A stretch of 64,000 nt of DNA from positions 474,557-538,556 of the forward strand of contig BROG01000509.1 of NCBI GenBank assembly GCA_030159075.1, in the 5' to 3' direction. Below, piece by piece: positions 30,880 to 54,805 of this stretch. The position numbers were made by a program, and so were the translations under genes. The stretch comes from Atrina japonica. Its lineage: Eukaryota > Mollusca > Bivalvia > Pterioida > Pinnidae. The notes beneath the pieces are model-generated. The model ran no database searches, was not told the DNA's origin, and worked only from the letters and a program-made list of their open reading frames with translations. Numbering within the stretch: the first letter of the stretch is position 1; each line of letters opens with the position of its first letter.

Positions 30880-31812
30880 CAATATCACGGTGAAATACAG
30901 TGAGGAGTTTTAGATATGATACAGAATCTTTGAATATAATAATCGCGGTGAAATACAGTGAACAGACTGGATATGATACAGAATCTTTGAATATCATTAT
31001 CACGGTGAAATACAGTGAACAGTTTAGATATGATACAGAATCTTTGAATATCATTATCGCAGTGTAATACAGAGAACATATTAGATATGATACAAAATCT
31101 TTAAATATCATTATCGCGGTGAAATAGAGTGAACAGATTGGAATTGATACAGTGAATCTATTAAAAATCATTATCGCGGTGAAATACAGAGTGGACAGAT
31201 TGGAATTGATACAGATTCTTTAAATATCATTATCGCGGGTGAAATAGAGACAGATTGGAATTGATACAGATTCTTTAAATATCATTATCGCGAAATAGAT
31301 ACAGATTGGAATCTTTAAATATCATTATCGCGGTGAAATAGAGTGAACAGATTGGAATTGATACAGAATCTTTAAATATCATTATCGAGGTTAAATAAAG
31401 TGAACAGACTGGAATTGATACAGAATCTTTAAATATCATTATCGCGGTTAAATAGAGTGAACAGATTGGAATTGATACAGAATCTTTAAATATCATTATC
31501 GCGGTGAAATAGAGTGAACAGACTGGAATTGATAGAGAATCTTTAAATATCATTATCGCGGTGAAATAGAGTGAACAGACTGGAATTGATAGAGAATCTT
31601 TAAATATCATTATCGCGGTTAAATAGAGTGAACAGACTGGAATTGATACAGAATCTTTAAATATCATTATCGCGGTGAAATACAGAGAACAGATTGGAAT
31701 TGATACAGAATCTTTAAATATCATTATCGCGGTGAAATAGAGTGGACAGATTGGAATTGATACAGAATCTTTAAATATCATTATCACGGTGAAATACAGA
31801 AAACAATGATCG
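30880..31812. repeat. Minisatellite, 57-bp unit, about 16 copies
   Basis: Units contain GAATCTTTAAATATCATTAT, CGCGGTGAAATAGAGTGAAC and AGATTGGAATTGATAC. Because 57 is a multiple of three, long minus-strand frames stay open; they are not genes. Confidence 0.9.
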
Positions 31813-32132
31813 CAGTGAAACATGCAGATGTCAGACATGATTATTCAAATATAGATATATACGTTATTCATGTAAACATTCACACTTCACATTTGTTGTG
31901 GAAATATTAAATCTTTGTAACATATTTGCATTTATCAGCTGTGAACACTATATAATAGTTGTAAAAAATTGTTGCTCATCATCTCATACTGCCAATAGCT
32001 GTTCCAGGAATTGTATGTACAAGAATGGGTGCGCGGGAAATTTAAATTCTAATAACAATGAAAAATAAAATTAAATATTATAGTATAAACATCATTATTG
32101 TTTCTTCTTCCAAACTACCTTTTATGATATAA

Positions 32133-32579
32133 AAAATTTCAGATACCAAAGTATAAATCTTTAGGATGTCCAGGATATAGGTACAAATCTGATAAAAAAT
32201 TGACAAACATGGACCTCTTGAGATCAAGTGGGGTCAGGTGCCATGGAGGAGTAATCTTTCCCTGTCGGCCGGTCACACTACCGTGAGTCCACAGACAAAT
32301 CAAAATGAAATATGTGAGGAACAAATCCTCGTCACAATTGGTACAGACGTCTCAACAACCGCCATCGAACAGGTAACTCATCATTTCACTTAGTGAAACA
32401 GAGTAATCGCAAACAAGACTATTATACCGACCGTAAAATTTGCGGAACGTTGACATCAAACGCGGTTTTCGATATACCTGTGTCAATAATTTGTCAGTGT
32501 ATATGAAATGTTCATATGTTGAACACGCCCTGACATATCGGAAATATGAAATGTTCATTATATTGAAGCATAGTTTCAA
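32133..32579 (-). mobile_element. Retroelement 3' end with end of reverse-transcriptase ORF
   Basis: Minus-strand open stretch (32352-32579) encodes LMSTFRKFYGRYNSLVCDYS and SVSLSEMMSYLFDG before a stop, the same region as the 57478 fragment. It continues into the tail shared by about 14 copies in the window (GACGAGGATTTG, GGTCAGGTGCCATGG on the other strand, ATCCTGGACATCC, TTTGGTATCTGA at the 3' end). It ties the dispersed tail to an RT-coding element. Confidence 0.65.
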
Positions 32580-32727
32580 CCTTAATAAAACAGTATCTGA
32601 AACATCATTTAATCTTTACTGAGGGATGGTATCACAGCAAATTTCATAACTAAAAGAAACCAGTCACAGCAAGTTATTCACCTGTCTCATTTCTTTTTAA
32701 CCGCCATCTTTGCATGTTTTGGACTGC

Positions 32728-32945
32728 ATGTTGTTGTTGTTGTATTGCTGTTTTAACGTCTCATTCCAGAATCTTTCACTCATATGGAGACGTCACCAAA
32801 TGCCAGTGAAGGGCTTCAAAATTTGGCCTTAACTCCTCACTTACTGCCATTGAATTGTGGCGGATCTTTAACGTGCCGACATCTACTGTGACACGGACCT
32901 CGGTTTTCACTGTCTCTTTCAACTGGACTGTACGTAAACCACTGA
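32728..32945 (-). mobile_element. tRNA-derived SINE (type 1), head lost
   Basis: Tail and central domain (TTAACGTGCCGACATCTACTG on plus) match the copy at 19695; the tRNA-like head is absent. Confidence 0.65.
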
Positions 32946-33175
32946 AAGCAATCATAGGAGTAGTTTGGTTACCGTACCTAGTTTGAAACAGTTAGTTATA
33001 AACCCGTTTGCTGCAATAATTGAAAGGTTTTCCAAACTTTATAACTAGAGCCAGTTTATAGATAATAAATCCAGCCTAAACTGTGGCGAAAAACATTCAA
33101 ATAAGCACTCGATATCTACATTGATATTCACTGATTGATCATATTTACGTTTGTGTATATTTCAGGCCTTTTAAA

Positions 33176-44244
<11,069 letters not shown>

Positions 44245-44348
44245 TAATTTTTTGATATACCTCATTACTGTGTATATACAACAAACAATTATCACCCTAC
44301 GTGTTTTAATGTTATATATATAATATTCGCTGACCTTATTATACATAC

Positions 44349-44525
44349 ATAGGCGTCGGAACCGGGGGAGGAGGGGCTAGGGTATGCTTAACCCCCCCTA
44401 TTTTTACAAAGATAGACATAGGTGTTAAAAATTGTGGCTTAGCCCCCAGACGTTTCTGGCATGTGTATGTGTTTTAAGTTAATTTAACCCCCCAACTTTC
44501 AATTAGCTTCCGACGCCGATGACAT
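44349..44525. mobile_element. Short foldback element
   Basis: ATAGGCGTCGGAACC and GCTTCCGACGCCGATG are inverted ends; C- and G-runs near both sides. It lies about 100 bp after the transporter stop codon. Confidence 0.55.
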
Positions 44526-44709
44526 ATAGAATGAAAATACTCTTGTTTTGGGAAATAATTTGATATTTGTGTAACTCGTTCATTTCGTACTGTAAAACAT
44601 TCGTACCCGTATGTAAATATAAAGGAAGTATTTTAAGAGTTCGATTCCATCACGAGTGCATACATTTTGGATAATCAACTTGACGTTGCCCTGTAAGCAA
44701 ATGTAAGAC

Positions 44710-44818
<109 letters not shown>

Positions 44819-44850
44819 AGTTGCTTTAACTTGTTTGTCAATCGTTGTAA

Positions 44851-44860
44851 AATAAATAAA
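44851..44860 (+). terminator. Possible polyadenylation signal of the choline transporter gene
   Basis: AATAAATAAA lies about 600 bp after the stop codon, beyond a foldback element and an AT microsatellite. Other AT-rich signals are possible. Confidence 0.3.
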
Positions 44861-45354
44861 GTTTAAACTAAACTGAAACATTGTTTATGACGTAATCAAA
44901 ATCAAAATCATTATCACGGAAACTCTCATGTGATATAAAAAGAGGGATAACTCTTGTAGTCTGTTTGCTCAGAAATGTCGAGTTAGTTTTCTTTGATTAC
45001 TGTATACCAAATAATGACGTTTGTCCTAAACCATAAAGGCATACAAGCTATTTGTTTGTATTAAAAGTTTAAAATATTGGACGTTTTATAAGATAAATTA
45101 TTTTGAAAAAATCTTATTATAATGTCGTATTTGTGAAAAGAAATAGGTTGGGCGAGTAAACATTTATTCTTATATGGATGGAAAAATATCAATGTTTGGC
45201 GTATTTCATTCATCCTAGGCTATGTATACATCATATCTTAAACGGCAATGTAGCTTTTAAACTTTTTTATCAAAGTTTTGTCTAATATCAATACATTTTT
45301 ATTCTATCCTATATGTAGTTCGTGTATCTACATTGTTATGTTTTGACATTGTAT

Positions 45355-45610
45355 ATATATTGTCCGATTGACATAAAAGGGGGTGAGTGGGTGGCGGAGT
45401 AACCTTTTATATTACAATACAGATGATATTACTCTCTTTTCGGTTATGACAAGCTTCACGGGAAAACGTTTTATTCCTTACTAGATACTATCTTATGTAT
45501 GGTGACAAGTAGGAACGATTACTCTAGTGTAATTTTAATGCTATGCTTTATTACCTGTAATTTAAGCTCGTCCAGGTTAAGAAAGGATTCAAAAGACACC
45601 AGCTCGCCAG
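45355..45610 (+). mobile_element. Dispersed repeat, unclassified (same family as 29815)
   Basis: CTTTTCGGTTATGACAAGC to TTTAAGCTCGTCCAGGTTAAG. Confidence 0.6.
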
Positions 45611-46087
45611 GCTATGTGGATTTTACTTTTTTTTAGTATTGTTGGAATACTTAACACAAATTTGACGAGCATGGCTTTTGAATAAGCTGTCTTAAGCCGG
45701 CTTATTGCCGGATACAAAGTTTTAATATTATTTGGACTAAGAAATAAATTTCCAATTAGAATTGCTGAATCTTGAAAACAGATATTTACCACATTATAAG
45801 CAAATACACATGGAACTGTTTTTTTTTTTTTTTTTTTTTTTTAGTTTCATGGGAAACGTTATATCAAAGTTGAATTAGAAATTATTTTCTAAAAGGGTAA
45901 AAATTGCAAAATTATGTTTAATTTTGAGTGTTCAAAATTGACATAGCAACATCTTGGTGAATAAAGTGTCGTGATGGCATCGTATCAAAGTTGGAAAATA
46001 TTCATAGAGGCAGCCATTGCTGCGAAGTAGAGTCGTAAATGCTCCTTGGCATTGTCGCCAGTAACTTGATTTCAGGTTAATGCTGCT

Positions 46088-46090
<3 letters not shown>

Positions 46091-46141
<51 letters not shown>

Positions 46142-46142
46142 G

Positions 46143-46178
<36 letters not shown>
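46091..46178. repeat. (CA)n microsatellite
   Basis: CA tract with a central CGCACGCACG interruption. Confidence 0.95.
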
Positions 46179-46180
<2 letters not shown>

Positions 46181-46839
46181 AACTATAGATCCTCATGCAT
46201 GCTCCAGAACGCTTACTCCTCACTTACATTATAACTACTTTAATGCCAGGGGCGGATCAAGGATTTTCCAAGACCAGCCGTATAGGTTTTTTGTTGCGTT
46301 TCGATTTTTTAAGGGTGCAAGATGACAAGAGGAAAATGGTGTGTTCATTCTGAGTGATGAATGGTATATCATCAATGATTATATTTTGTTATCTTTAGCT
46401 GATAATGATTCTAAGAAAAAATCGTAAAAAAGTTTATCTAACGCATATTTGTTAACAAATAAATTTTTGCTCCAGAGAAAATACGTGAAAAATTTCTCTA
46501 CAAATATGTAGGGCGAATACTTTTGAAAAGATAAAAATTTTCAAGCCAAACAATTGAAGCACAGACTTACATGTCATCCAAAAGACTATGGTAATTAGGG
46601 TTGAGTGAAAGTGAAAATGTTTTGTGTCGTAAAGGGGTGAAAAAAAAACAGGGCCGAAAATTTCTATAAATTAACTATATTGATATTGGTGTAATACGGA
46701 ATTTTCTGCACAAAAAATATGAAATTAAAAATAAGCCAATATCGACAAAAATTGAAAACATCGGCCACGTGAACAAATTGAAATTCAAGTGAGAGTGGTC
46801 CCATTTATTTCCCTATTCGAACCGCACGCGTTTGTTGTC

Positions 46840-47212
46840 AACATTCCGCAAATTTTACGGTCGGTAACATAGACTTGTTTGCGATTACTCTGTTTCACTA
46901 AATGAAATGTTGAGTTACCTGTTCTATAGCGGTTGTTGAGTCGTCTGTATCTGTTGTGACGAGGATTTGTTCCTCACTTATTTCATTTTAGTTTGACTGT
47001 GGAATCACGGTGGTGTGACCGGTCAACAGGGGATGCTTACTCCTCCATGGTACCATCTTCCCGAGTCAAGGTTTTCCGATCGAGGAACGACGTGGATTAG
47101 AAAACCTTGACTCGGGAAGATGCCACCATACCTGATGTCAGTGTTCACCAGATTTGTATATATATCCTAGACATCCTGGAAGTTTATACTTTGGTATCCG
47201 AGATTTTGATAT
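46840..47212 (+). mobile_element. Retroelement 3' end, 5'-truncated, with hairpin insertion
   Basis: Begins in the coding end seen at 32352 (ATTCCGCAAATTTTACGGTC) and runs to the shared 3' end TTTGGTATCCGAGATTTT. A foldback hairpin interrupts it at about 47047-47130. Confidence 0.6.
47047..47130. repeat. Near-perfect hairpin inserted in a retroelement tail
   Basis: Arms 47054-47076 and 47100-47122 are a perfect 23-bp inverted repeat (core CTTCCCGAGTCAAGGTTTTC), with a 23-base loop. Flanking bases extend the stem to about 30 bp with two mismatches. Confidence 0.85.
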
Positions 47213-48218
47213 TTTCATCATCTAAGTTCAATTAGTTCTGGTGTATACATGTACCGCTGTTACTTGCATTTTTTGTCTGTTTGAGGACAGTTTTCTTTGA
47301 CATTTCCGATGAGGAGAAATGAGTGTCCTTGACCTTTTCCCAGCTTTTTAGTGTATGGATACTTCACAACTGACCCTCGGTCAACATATACAAGACTTCC
47401 ATCCGTCTATGAATACAAGAGAAACTGTCCATTTTGATAAACCGAGATAATTGTGAACCTCTGTATATCATCCAAACATCGAGAGAAAAGAAATTTTGGT
47501 TTTTAACCCTTAAAACGTTGTGCCAGATATTAACCCCAACTTTGTAGAAAAGATTTACATATTTTCCGATGTCAAAGGTCACAAATGCGTCATGCCCTTT
47601 CCAGCTGCAATATTTACGTTTCCTGACAAGGTCGATTATTCCTTGTGCTTCTTCCCGTCCGTCAATCGTCAGTCACATCGGCAACGGGTGATCTATATAT
47701 TACACATATTGCCTGCCGAATGTTCTCTGCCAAAATGTTGAAAATCTCCAAAATAATAAAAATGAATAACGTCAAGTGCTAACAGGTATAAGTTTGGGAC
47801 GGGTCCAATACTCTCAGTTAGAAAATGTCTTCAAGTTTGATAGAAAATAAATGTAATTGTACTACTCTGAAAAAAAGATGTGTGTCGCTATGTAGGAGCC
47901 GAAGTCGCCAATTTGAGAGAATCCCCAAGCTCAACTTATATTTTAGATTTACCATATTTTTGTTAGGTGGTTTTGAAGAGAAAACTTATTTGTCCTTACA
48001 TATTTGGTAAAAAATGAAAAAAAAGATCATATAAGTATTCATCTTATTTATATACATATATATCTATTAAGTTTTAATGTTTAGGGGTGAAAATGAGTTT
48101 CAACTCAAGATGCAACTGTATGTATAACTATACACAAAGACTTATTTGCAGCATGAACTATGTGAGTTTTCATTTAAAAAAGTAACAAGTGGGTATAGCT
48201 TCAGTATTCGATACTTCA

Positions 48219-48282
48219 GGAAGACAACAACAACAACAACATGATGATGATGATGATGATCATCATCATCATCATCATCGAC
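48219..48282. repeat. (CAA)n(ATG)n(ATC)n microsatellite
   Basis: GATGATGAT followed by CATCATCAT makes a short self-complementary tract. Confidence 0.85.
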
Positions 48283-48305
48283 ATTTTTTTTGTAAAAAGG
48301 TGAGA

Positions 48306-48418
48306 TAAAAATCTCAGATATCAAATTATAAATCTTCAGGATGTCCAGGATACATATACAAAACTGGTGAACACTGGGCAAACACGGACCTCTGGAAATC
48401 CAGAGGTGGGATCAGGTA
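48306..48418 (-). mobile_element. Truncated retroelement tail
   Basis: Short minus-strand copy between ATCTGAGATTTTTATC at its 3' end and TGATCCCACCTCTGG, where it is truncated. Confidence 0.55.
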
Positions 48419-48589
48419 AATTAAGATAATAAATAACATTTGTATAAGTACATCATTATGTATTTTATTACCTTATGCTGGACTAGGTGAGATGAGAAAA
48501 GCTTTAGATAATAACTCATAGATTATCATTAGGTTAAAAATAAAGGTGTACTAATAGATAATCGAAAATCCAAGTCCATCACAATACGA

Positions 48590-48945
48590 CAAATTAGATA
48601 CGTACAATGAATAATAGAAACTCAAGTCCATTAGAATACAACAAATTAGATACGTACCAATGGATAATAGAAACTCAAGTCCATTAGAATACAACAAATT
48701 AGATACGTACCAATGGATAATAGAAACTCAAGTCCATTAGAATACAACAAATTAGATACGTACCAATGGATAATAGAAACTCAAGTCCATTGGAATACAA
48801 CAAATTAGATATCAATGGTTAGATAGTCCATTACCAAGTTGGATAATAGAAACTCAAGTCCATTAGAATACAACAAATTAGATACGTACCAATGGATAAT
48901 CGAAACTCGAGTCCATTAGATTACGACAAAATAGATATGTAAACC
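48590..48945. repeat. Minisatellite, 53-bp unit, six to seven copies
   Basis: Units contain AATGGATAATAGAAACTCAA and GTCCATTAGAATACAACAAA. One copy near 48810 is disrupted. Confidence 0.9.
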
Positions 48946-49014
48946 ATAAATTCTTTTTCGATTAAACTTCATTACATCTTTTTGTGCCAATAGTTGTGTG
49001 TGGTTTACAGAACA

Positions 49015-49100
49015 TTACTGTCAACTAATTAAGTGCAATTGACAGAAACGATCGTCCTGGGCATTTTAACTTTGATATTATGTTTATGATATTCATTGTT
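49015..49100 (+). mobile_element. Fragment of hammerhead-bearing unit, diverged
   Basis: ATTGACAGAAACGATCGTC followed by the family tail; the 5' core reads CTAATTA instead of CTGATGA. Confidence 0.45.
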
Positions 49101-49231
49101 TATCTAAGTCAAATGGATTACATATCATATACAACACTTCACAAGTAAAAACACAAATCAGTATAAAATGTATGACTTTGTGTATTTCAAATTTTAACAT
49201 TTTGACTTCATGTCCACATTCTAATGAGGAT

Positions 49232-49605
49232 AAGTTTTACAGAGGCATTAGCTGTGTTTCTTTCCAAAACAATTCTTTCTTTTCTACTACTTATTTTGAT
49301 GTATAATAACAAATAAGAGATATACACAGGCATAAAAATTATTGAATTCCTGTAAATTTTGTGAAAATTGCTTTAGAAACCTAATTTGGCACTTTTAACT
49401 TGAAATTAGTTAATTCAACCTTAATATTTGTAAAGCATACCACACTGGACCTGACCTTATTTTCACAAAATATATAGGAATATAAGATTATTTTTATGCC
49501 TGTATATATATCTCCTATTAATTATCGTACATCAAGTACAAGCAGTAAAAGTAGAAAAATCGAAATAGTTTTTTTGGTAAACATAGCTGATGACCCTTTT
49601 AAGTT
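49232..49605. mobile_element. Foldback MITE, about 365 bp (TTAA type)
   Basis: Inverted copy relative to 3955 in its centre: ACAGAGGCATTAGCTGTG to AACATAGCTGATGACCC. Confidence 0.7.
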
Positions 49606-49682
49606 TCTTTGCGATGTAAGTGTTTTCAATTAATTATGGAAAAATTTCGAAGATGTTGCAAGGTTACTGTTTAAGAATCACA

Positions 49683-49862
49683 TTGTTGTTGTTATTTTGT
49701 TGTTTAACGTCCCACTCAAGAATCTTCAACTCATATGCAGATACCACCAAATGCCGGTGAAGGGCTTCAAGTTTTGGCTTATGCTCGGCATTTACGGCCA
49801 TTGGGCAGTGAGGATTCTTTAACGTCCCGACACCTACTGTGATTCGAGACCTCGTCGTTATT
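49683..49862 (-). mobile_element. tRNA-derived SINE (type 1), head lost
   Basis: TTGTTGTTTAACGTCCCACTC to the central domain, then broken, directly before the tandem SINE-head array. Confidence 0.65.
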
Positions 49863-49867
49863 TTTCT

Positions 49868-51330
49868 GTATCTTTTGTTGGGGCCTCCGTAGCTGAATGG
49901 TTAGAACATTGCACTTTACACCACCAAGTCCCTCACCTCTAGTCAGTTTGGGCCTCTGAGTGGTTAGACATTGCACTTTAAACCACCAAGTCCCTCATCT
50001 CTAGTCAGTGTTTGGGCCTCTGAGTGGTTAGACATTGCACTTTACACCACCAAGTCCCTTACCTCTAGTCAGTGTTCGGGCCTCTGAGTGGTTAGACATT
50101 GCACTTTAAACCACCAAGTCCCTTACCTCTAGTCAGTGTTCGAGCCTCTGAGTGGTTAGACATTGCACTTTAAACCACCAAGTCCCTCACCTCTAGTCAG
50201 TGTTCGGGCCTCTGAGTGGTTAGAACATCACACTTTAAACCACCAAGTCCCTCACCTCTAGTCAGTGTTGGGGCCTCTGAGTGGTTAGAACATCACACTT
50301 TAAACCACCAAGTCCCTCACCTCTAGTCAGTGTTGGGGCCTCTGAGTGGTTAGAACATCACACTTTAAACCACCAAGTCCCTCACCTCTAGTCAGTGTTG
50401 GGGCCTCTGAGTGGTTAGAACATCACACTTTACACCACCAAGTCCCTCACCTCTAGTCAGTGTTCGGGCCTCTGAGTGGTTAGAACATTGCACTTTACAC
50501 CACCAAGTCTCCCACCTTTAGTCAGTGTTCGGGCCTCCGTCGCTGAGTGTTTAAACCTTCAAGTTTAAACTCTCTCACCTCTAGTCAGTGTTGGGGCCTC
50601 CGTCGCTGAGTGTTTAGAACATCGCACTTTAAACCATCAAGTCTCTCACCTCTAGTCAGTGTTGGGGCCTCCGTCGCTGAGTGTTTAGAACATCGCACTT
50701 TAAACCATCAGGTCTCTCACTTCTAGTCAGTGTTGGGGCCTCCGTCGCTGAGTGTTTAGAACATCGCACTTTAAACCATCAAGTCTCTCACCTCTAGTCA
50801 GTGTTGGGGCCTCCGTCGCTGAGTGTTTAGAACATCGCACTTTAAACCATCAAGTCTCTCACCTCTAGTCAGTGTTGGGGCCTCTGAGTGTTTAGAACAT
50901 TGCACTTTACACCATCAAGTCTCTCACCTCTAGTCAGTGTTGGGGCCTCCGTCGCTGAGTGTTTAGAACATCGCACTTTAAACCATCAAGTCTCTCACCT
51001 CTAGTCAGTGTTGGGGCCTCCGTCGCTGAGTGTTTAGAACATCGCACTTTAAACCATCAAGTCTCTCACCTCTAGTCAGTGTTGGGGCCTCCGTAGTTGA
51101 GTGGTTAGAACATTGCACTTTACACCATCAAGTCTCTCACCTCTAGTCAGTGTTGGGGCCTCTGAGTGTTTAGAACATTGCACTTTACACCATCAAGTCT
51201 CTCACTTCTAGTCAGTGCGGGATAGAGTCGCACTGATTTTGTTTTTGAATTTGCATCCGGGCATTGTAACCGGGTTCTCTCCCCCTTTATTAAAGACTGG
51301 TCGTCACAACACTATTCAATCTAACAAATA
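49868..51330 (+). repeat. Tandem array of SINE type 2 heads, about 20 copies, ending in a SINE body
   Basis: Units of about 64 and about 71 bp run head to tail: GGGGCCTCCGTCGCTGAGTG, TTTAGAACATCGCACTTTAA, CCATCAAGTCTCTCACCTCT, AGTCAGTGTT. The 64-bp form lacks the CGTCGC segment. The last unit continues into the normal SINE body (TAACCGGGTTCTCTCCCCC). Confidence 0.85.
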
Positions 51331-51394
51331 TCAATACATTTGTATATATATTTAACTGTTTTTTCTCTCTTGAAAATTTAGTTACAATGGTCGT

Positions 51395-51730
51395 TTCCAC
51401 TGCTGGTGAACCGTTTGAGTCACCGAGAGTATACATAAACCTAGTACCTGGTATTTCGGTAAAAGCTGATAATCTTATACTAGGGTAATGATGCGAATTG
51501 TTAACACCATTTAAATTCTAAATTCTTCAAAAGCTAAGATAGTCATCTTTTTACAGTGGTTACTCTTACACGGATTTGGCTATGCATTTGGATTTATTGT
51601 TTGAACTTGTATGATACCATTTTCCCTTTAGAAGATCTGTTTTTTAATTGGAGTTCAACTGGTGAAGTCTAATTGACAGAAACGATCGTCTTTAGCATTA
51701 TAACTTTGGTATTATGTTTATAATAATTAC
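51395..51730 (+). mobile_element. Penelope-like/retrozyme-like unit, nearly complete, hammerhead core mutated
   Basis: Contains the upstream segment seen again at 55655-55740, the TTTTTACAGTGGTTACTCTTA and GTATGATACCATTTTCCC blocks, GAGTTCAACTGGTGAAGTC (core CTGGTGA) and ACAGAAACGATCGTC, then the family tail ending at about 51727. Confidence 0.55.
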
Positions 51731-52607
51731 AACATTATAAGAGAAATTTCACAGTATTGTATAGAATTTTATTTACTGTTTTGCTACCATAAAAACTTTT
51801 ATTGGCATTGTTTTAAGAATTACATTTTAAATTGAGACGCACTGGTTTGGTGTACAAGTAGAGCAGATAAGAAGCTTTGTGTGTTCTATGTATAAATCCA
51901 TGCCGAAAATGTGAAATTAAATGTTTTTAGCCATTGGTATTAAAATGGTTTTAGTTGATGTGTAAGTTCTCGTAGTATTACCGAAAACCATAAACGTATA
52001 CAAAAATTACAATTTAGACACCACTATCTGACAGATCTATTTTAAATTTAACTCTTCAATATGAACCTTTGCCTTCTGACCGAGGTACCAAGATCTGTCA
52101 TCCATCTCCTCAAGTCACGCCCTTATTTATTTCATTTTTACTACGGAAATGTATGAACAAAATAAGATCAAGAGTTCCTATAGCCTATATCATTATATGC
52201 GTATGTAATTAGATTTTTGATGTAACGCCGCGTGTTGCTAAACAGCTAGTGTTTCTCTCAGTCAGTCACGTGATATATATAAACTGTTTCCAATGATATT
52301 CTGTCGAAAAATCAAATTAACCTCGCTTTCCTTCTTCGAATTAAAATGAAACTTTGCCAGAGCTGCGGAAATAGAAGCTAGAAAATTTCAATCCATAACG
52401 ACGACAGACGCGGGACCTGTATAAATATTTACTTTAATACCTTCATATCCGCTTCATCCTGTACTATTGAAATGTTCATGAAATGATCAAGACTGACCTG
52501 GTCTCCTTTATCACAGGAAGAGCTAAAACGTGTGCGCTAGTTGTTTATGGTCATTCTAAGACATATTGTGCTTCTGTGTTTTAATATCTGGAGTAATAAG
52601 ATTAAGG

Positions 52608-52609
<2 letters not shown>

Positions 52610-52681
<72 letters not shown>
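52610..52681. repeat. (AT)n microsatellite
   Basis: About 36 dinucleotides. Confidence 0.95.
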
Positions 52682-52685
<4 letters not shown>

Positions 52686-52789
52686 GACGTTTGGCTGTAT
52701 ATATGGACAGACACCATATATTATATATCAATATATATAACTTCAGGTCACTGTCACATGTTTATTAAATTGGGTCTGTACCCTGTGCT

Positions 52790-53092
52790 GAAGGATCAAT
52801 ATTTTGGATAACAAAATATGCAATCAAAAGTATAGGTTGCCGTTGGTTTTGACTTCAAATTTCCACTTGTTTACAACTCGTAGTATTCCCGCACCAAAGG
52901 AAAATATCTATTCCCATATGACCCCTCCCTTTCAATTTTCAACCGTGGACCCTATAATTTCCAAATTACTAAATATTCAGTATCTTTGGTATCACCTTAC
53001 ACTCATTAATGGCAAAACTATTTTTTTCAAGTAATGACCAATCAGATCTCTGGGCTCATTTTACCCTCCGCACAACTTTGGGTGTCCAAAAT
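52790..53092 (+). repeat. Left member of a dispersed direct repeat pair
   Basis: Contains AATCAAAAGTATAGGTT, TTTCAACCGT, ATTGGCAAAACTA-like and CTCTGGGCTCA blocks, seen again in order at 54600-54805. Confidence 0.6.
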
Positions 53093-54599
53093 GTCGCATA
53101 AATACATTATATGAGAAGGGTTTTTCTTTCATGATTTTCATTCAAATTGTTTGTTTTACTCTCCATCATTATCTACCAATATTGACCATATACCAAATAA
53201 GGGTAGACGGTACCCTTAATAATTTGACAAAATATACCATTTTCTTCACAAAAATAAAATTGGGATCATGATGAGCATGGAACAATTAGTCACCAGAAGT
53301 AAAGAACAATTTCGCTCACTTTAGTAAACCATGTCATTTTACATATCATCAAATTGCTTTTATTGATGAGGAATGAAGTCGAAAACCTGGGAGGGGATAC
53401 CCTTACATGTCAAAAATTGTGAAATGTAACATTTTGACATGTCCATGTTTTGATTTAATTACAGTTTATGATATAACTAATTAAATAGAGCAAATAACCA
53501 ATACTTTTAAATGACTGAATTAAATTTGCTTCAAATTGCGATATCTATTTATATTCTGTTTCAGATGGATATCTAAGTTTTCAGTAAAAGTCAAATATGG
53601 GGCTGGTATGACCCCCGTGAGTGACATTTTCGAAGGGGGGGGGGGTGTGAAAAAAGTAATTCAAACAAAAAATGCATGACTGAAAATATAGAAAACTTAT
53701 GAAAACATGCAATATGAATATTATAGTTAATATATAATTATACTTTGTAATTATCTTTATATGATATATATAGATATATATGGATAAGAAATTGAAATAT
53801 TCCTTATACAGGTAAAATGTTATATATGAAAAAAATGTTAAAACGCCACTAAAACATTTTTTTATTTACAAACATCTATAACCCAAATTTAACACAATAT
53901 GACATAACCACAATGTGGAAACACAGATCACATAAGGGGGGGGGGGTAATTTAAATTTATTTTATATCAGTGTATATATGATGAAATATTTTACTACTTA
54001 AATATAGTTTATACAATTTTCTCTTAAAATGAGATGGTTCTTATCAGATACAGTATATATATACAGCTAAATACAAAATACACTACGAGTAAAATGTGTC
54101 CAGTATGTAGATTTTGCCCTCAAATGAAGAAAATCCTTTTTAAAAAGGTCTGTCTTTAATTCAATGATAAAATTTACAATAGAAACATACAAAATATTCT
54201 GGTAAAATTAGGTCATAACCAAACATGGACATGTGCATTTTTGTATAGGAAAGGGTGGGGTATACTTGAACCAAGTACAGGTGGAATTTTATTAAAGATG
54301 CTAGGTGTAATATATATCATACAGATAAAATAAGAGATCTCAATATGCCACAAATGAGTTAGAGGCAGCTATCAAATTTGCCCTTGTGGACCCCCAACAG
54401 GGCTCCATTTCATAGAGGACCCTCAAATCTGTTTAAAAGTATGAGTAAGTATTACTTTAGGTTAAAAATGAAAAAATGACTTATTTTCAGGCTTCATCGC
54501 CTACATGTGTCAAATGTGCTCTATGACACCACCAAAAATTTTATAGGCCTCATGCTAAATTACGAAACAGGTCACTGATATCTATTAAGGTCAAATAAA

Positions 54600-54805
54600 C
54601 CCCTGTCCTCAATATTTTGGATAAATCAAAAGTATAGGTTAATTACACTGTCTGTAGTAACACCTATATCTTCCCATATAGTTAATTTTTCAACCGTCAA
54701 TGACAGATTATCGTGTATGTATCTTTTTTATCACCTTAATTTCACTCATTATTGGCAAAACTATTTTTTTTCAAGTAAGCAAATCTCTGGGCTCACCCTC
54801 CGCTT
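54600..54805 (+). repeat. Right member of the direct repeat pair, gapped
   Basis: Same blocks as 52790-53092, about 100 bp shorter because of many small deletions. Confidence 0.6.

Noticed and set aside
30839..31838. Minus-strand frames with a 19-residue repeat (CSLYFTAIMIFKDS)
   Set aside because: Product of the 57-bp minisatellite; the apparent membrane-like composition comes from AT-rich repeats.
49868..51220. CRISPR-like array or tRNA gene cluster
   Set aside because: Units are contiguous with no unique spacers, and they are degenerate SINE heads rather than functional tRNAs.
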